Source of the DNA: Anaerolineaceae bacterium | Lineage (GTDB): Bacteria; Chloroflexota; Anaerolineae; Anaerolineales; Anaerolineaceae | DNA: 24,910 nucleotides | Direction of reading: 5' to 3' | NCBI GenBank assembly: GCA_003446605.1 | Contig: DMDF01000027.1 | Location: forward strand, 1-24,910 | Shown: piece after piece, positions 22,704-24,910 of the stretch | Layout of the letters: each line of letters starts with the position of its first letter | Position numbering within the stretch: the stretch's first letter is position 1 | Program-made: the position numbers and the translations under genes | Notes under the pieces: generated by a model | Told to the model about the DNA's origin: nothing | The model's database searches: none | What the model saw: the letters and a program-made list of their open reading frames with translations, nothing else

Positions 22704-23882
22704 TTGTCGTATAACGAAGAAAAAATAAAGGACGACATTATCGAGATTCTCCTGGACCAATCAGAATCCCATGAAGAATTATCGATGGAAGATATTTATA
22801 ATGCACTTCCTGATTCTGACGATTATGACCAGGAATTTATTTTTGAACTGATATCCTCTCTTCGAAAACAGGGTGTGGAGATCATGGATGAAGAGGGAGA
22901 TATCATTGCAGAAGAAGCAGACCAGACCCCGATAACAGATATGGATCCCTATGCGGGGATCAGTCACATTTCCAGTGATGACACGATCTCTCTTTATTTA
23001 CGTGAGATGTCTCGTGTTCCCTTGTTGAGCAGTGATGAAGAACGTTCCTTGGCGATCCGCATCGAACAGGGCGACGAAGCCAAAATCGCTTTGAGCCAAC
23101 TGGATGGCAATGCCACCGTACAGCAAAAAGCAGAGCTTGAAAATTTGATCGAGAGTGGACAGGAAGCACGCGATCACCTCATCAAAGCCAATACGCGCTT
23201 GGTGGTGAGCATTGCCAAACGGTACACCAATCGAGGGGTTCCTTTTCTCGACCTGATCCAGGAGGGGAACCTTGGCTTGATGAAAGCGGTTGAAAAATTT
23301 GATTACACCAAGGGCTTTCGTTTTTCAACTTACGCAACCTGGTGGATACGACAGACCATCACGCGTGCCATCGCAGACCAGGGACGCACCATCCGAGTGC
23401 CGGTGCACATGGTGGACCGTATTCGATTGATGTATAAACGCATTCATGAACTCGAACAGACATTAGGACGCAATCCAACTATTGATGAGCTGGCTGATTC
23501 CATGGATATTGATAAACAAAAGGTATCCTGGATGCTGCGTGTTTCATGGCTGCCTCTTTCGTTAGAAAGTCCTATCAATGATGATGAGGATGAATCGGAG
23601 CTTGGTCATTTTGTGGAAGACAAAGAAACCCCCACGCCGATACAAACCGTCTATTCAAAATTACTCAAAGAAAAAATAGATACGGTGTTAGATACCCTGC
23701 CTTGCCGCGAAGCGCGCATCCTGAAATTGCGCTTTGGTTTGGAGGATGGTAAGTTTTATACACTTGAAGAAGTAGGGAAGAAGTTCGGGCTGACACGCGA
23801 ACGTATCCGACAGCTTGAGACCAAAGCCCTTCGCCGGCTGCGCCAACCTCAAAAATCCCAGCAGCTGCGCGATTATCGTTGA
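22704..23882 (+). CDS. rpoD: Primary RNA polymerase sigma factor RpoD (sigma-70/SigA)
   Basis: A 392-residue group 1 sigma factor. Residues ~1-80 are an acidic region 1.1-like segment. Region 1.2 is DDTISLYLREMSRVPLLSSDEE (from 92); region 2 runs from ANTRLVVSIAKRY (162) through LDLIQEGNLGLMKAVEKFDYTKGFRFSTYATWWIRQTITRAIADQ, which binds core and the -10 box. Region 3 contains RIRLMYKRIHELEQTLGRNPTIDELA, and region 4.2 is TLEEVGKKFGLTRERIRQLETKALRRLRQ (~353-381), which reads the -35 box. The non-conserved insert of proteobacterial RpoD is missing, as in Gram-positive SigA. Translation starts at TTG. The gene is co-directional with yceD; its last 10 bases overlap the convergent hydrolase gene. 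A group 2 paralogue is possible, but region 1.1 favours the primary factor. Confidence 0.92.
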   Translation: MSYNEEKIKDDIIEILLDQSESHEELSMEDIYNALPDSDDYDQEFIFELISSLRKQGVEIMDEEGDIIAEEADQTPITDMDPYAGISHISSDDTISLYLREMSRVPLLSSDEERSLAIRIEQGDEAKIALSQLDGNATVQQKAELENLIESGQEARDHLIKANTRLVVSIAKRYTNRGVPFLDLIQEGNLGLMKAVEKFDYTKGFRFSTYATWWIRQTITRAIADQGRTIRVPVHMVDRIRLMYKRIHELEQTLGRNPTIDELADSMDIDKQKVSWMLRVSWLPLSLESPINDDEDESELGHFVEDKETPTPIQTVYSKLLKEKIDTVLDTLPCREARILKLRFGLEDGKFYTLEEVGKKFGLTRERIRQLETKALRRLRQPQKSQQLRDYR

Positions 23883-24643
23883 TGCCTTTCTTCCCCTAGA
23901 AAATTGGTGATATCACAAAGCATAATGTCGGGGTATTCCCACAGGTACATGTGCCCGGCTTTCGGGATCTCCTGTATGGTTGGGTTGAAAAAACTTTCTC
24001 GAATTATCTGTTGTTGACTGTTTTCGATAAATGGATCCTTCTCACCGAATGCCCACAGTGTTGGAATGGTCAGAGATGTTTTTGGAAAACGGGGTTGATA
24101 GTGCTCAATTGCACATAGATCATGGTACAGCTGATCACCATCACTCAAAGAGGCGCTTACCTGATCACGTTTCTTTTGGCTGATTTCGGAACCAAACAGG
24201 AGATTGCTGAATTGTTTCACAAAGTGTGATGATTCTATTATCCCCCGGCTGTATTCACGAAGAAGGGTGTCAAAATTGGGATGCGGCAGGTAGGAAAGAA
24301 AGATCGCTTTTGAAAAAAGTTCCGGTTGGAGAAGAAGCATTTCCAGTGCAATGGCTGCACCCATCGAAAAACCAATTACAGTCACCCGATCCATGTGAAT
24401 ATTGTTTAAAAAAGCAAGCAGATGATCTGCATGTTCCTCGATTGTTTCCAGCTGTTTAGCGTCAGATTCACCATGACCGGGGAGGTCAACGGCGATCACG
24501 TGTCTGGCGTGCATGTGCCGAAAGATTGCCGGCCACCCCAGATGCGAACTGCCAGCCCCGTGGACTAACAGAATGGGTGTTCTTTCGGGTTGATCTTTCT
24601 TATTGTCTTGATAGGCAATTCCGTCCAGCGAGTGCATTGTCAT
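23873..24643 (-). CDS. Alpha/beta-fold hydrolase
   Basis: A 256-residue alpha/beta hydrolase with a full catalytic triad: S93 in the nucleophile elbow VIGFSMGAAIA, D203 in AFGEKDPFI and H231 in KAGHMYLWE. The oxyanion-hole segment is VHGAGSSHLGW, and DLPGHGES is the usual family segment. A helical lid (~115-185) rich in charged residues covers the active site. No signal peptide is seen, so it is cytosolic. The substrate cannot be predicted; esterase, lactonase and C-C hydrolase members share these motifs. The gene begins 8 bases after the elp3 stop with no clear ribosome binding site, so it is probably translated as part of an elp3 operon. Its end overlaps the rpoD end by 10 bases. Confidence 0.85.
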   Translation of the reverse strand: MTMHSLDGIAYQDNKKDQPERTPILLVHGAGSSHLGWPAIFRHMHARHVIAVDLPGHGESDAKQLETIEEHADHLLAFLNNIHMDRVTVIGFSMGAAIALEMLLLQPELFSKAIFLSYLPHPNFDTLLREYSRGIIESSHFVKQFSNLLFGSEISQKKRDQVSASLSDGDQLYHDLCAIEHYQPRFPKTSLTIPTLWAFGEKDPFIENSQQQIIRESFFNPTIQEIPKAGHMYLWEYPDIMLCDITNFLGEERHQR

Positions 24644-24651
24644 GGCGAATT

Positions 24652-24910
24652 TTAAAGCTCACGGACCATATACAGGTTTCCCCCGTTAAATCCTCGTTCT
24701 TTATAATACTGGCGGGTTCCAATCGCGGCGATCACAGCCAGCTTTTGAAAACCTCTCTCTTTTGATAACGCGGCAGCTTTCTCGATCAGGCTACTGCCCA
24801 GACCCAGATGTTGTGCGGCGCCGTCCTTCTCGGCACCGAACTGCAGAGATTGCCCGTAGATGTGTACCTCACGGATGATGGCACACCCCTCCAATTCCGG
24901 GATGGCTGAC
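24652..24910 (-). CDS. elp3: Elp3-type tRNA wobble-uridine modification enzyme, C-terminal GNAT part, cut by right edge
   Basis: The last ~86 residues of a protein whose frame stays open to the window edge. IPELEGCAIIREVHIYGQ, the following AQHLGLGSSLIEKAAALSKERGF and QKLAVIAAIGTRQYYKERGF...LYMVREL are the characteristic end of Elp3, where the acetyltransferase-like (GNAT) domain binds acetyl-CoA (pyrophosphate loop near QHLGLGSSL). Elp3 makes carboxymethyl groups on tRNA U34 using a radical-SAM domain, which should lie upstream beyond the window. A stand-alone GNAT acetyltransferase is a less likely reading, because IREVHIYG and the GTRQYY segment are Elp3 hallmarks. It is followed by an alpha/beta hydrolase after 8 bases. 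Confidence 0.88.
   Translation of the reverse strand, partial: SAIPELEGCAIIREVHIYGQSLQFGAEKDGAAQHLGLGSSLIEKAAALSKERGFQKLAVIAAIGTRQYYKERGFNGGNLYMVREL

Noticed and set aside
1..24910. Mobile element, prophage, CRISPR, tRNA or rRNA genes
   Set aside because: No transposase, integrase, phage structural gene, regularly spaced repeat, tRNA cloverleaf or rRNA-like stretch was seen on either strand.

Overview
The window is a dense bacterial chromosomal segment of about 50% G+C. It carries 24 protein genes, two of them cut by the window edges. I see no rRNA, tRNA, CRISPR array, insertion sequence or phage gene. No gene-free stretch exceeds 300 bases; the longest is 225 bases, between the hypothetical gene at 11329 and pruA. 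The gene set (RpoD, DnaK, RarA, SbcCD, RdgB, bacterial Elp3, two-subunit CoA-transferase, C39-like/TPR protein, TolB-like and head-GIN lipoproteins) would suit an anaerobic Chloroflexota bacterium of the Anaerolineae type. That placement is an inference from overall protein character, not a search.

Left part (1-9911, all + strand): the C-terminal half of DnaK with a strong terminator; a YcaQ/AlkX-like DNA glycosylase; a membrane-anchored C39-like peptidase with TPR repeats; then sbcD, sbcC and two GT4 glycosyltransferases. The last four genes are chained by three 4-nt ATGA stop/start overlaps.

Middle part (9928-15484): a minus-strand pair (histidine phosphatase, then a HAD hydrolase with a Ser in place of the usual second Asp). 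Divergent from it lies an unrecognised 196-aa gene in an A+T-rich pocket. Next is pruA (glutamate semialdehyde dehydrogenase) with a clear promoter, an adjacent perfect inverted repeat and a terminator, followed by a two-gene glutaconate-type CoA-transferase. PruA and the CoA-transferase may both serve amino-acid/organic-acid catabolism.

Right part (15485-24910): a minus-strand cluster of four genes (75-aa unknown, YcgN-type Cys-cluster protein, SAM methyltransferase, XdhC). Divergent from it is a TolB-like lipoprotein, closed by a bidirectional terminator shared with a convergent head-GIN lipoprotein and its zinc-ribbon membrane neighbour. Then come rarA and rdgB, whose 3' ends overlap; yceD and rpoD behind a near-consensus promoter and without rpmF between them; and a minus-strand pair, the C-terminus of Elp3 and an alpha/beta hydrolase.

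Several starts were moved from the longest open frame on the basis of promoters, ribosome binding sites or overlaps (C39 protein, HAD, pruA, both CoA-transferase subunits, methyltransferase). I do not see an obvious new defence or mobile system. The most unusual points are the sbcDC-glycosyltransferase operon, the yceD-rpoD linkage, the 75-aa/YcgN/methyltransferase/XdhC cluster, and promoters placed so close to start codons that leaderless mRNAs are likely.
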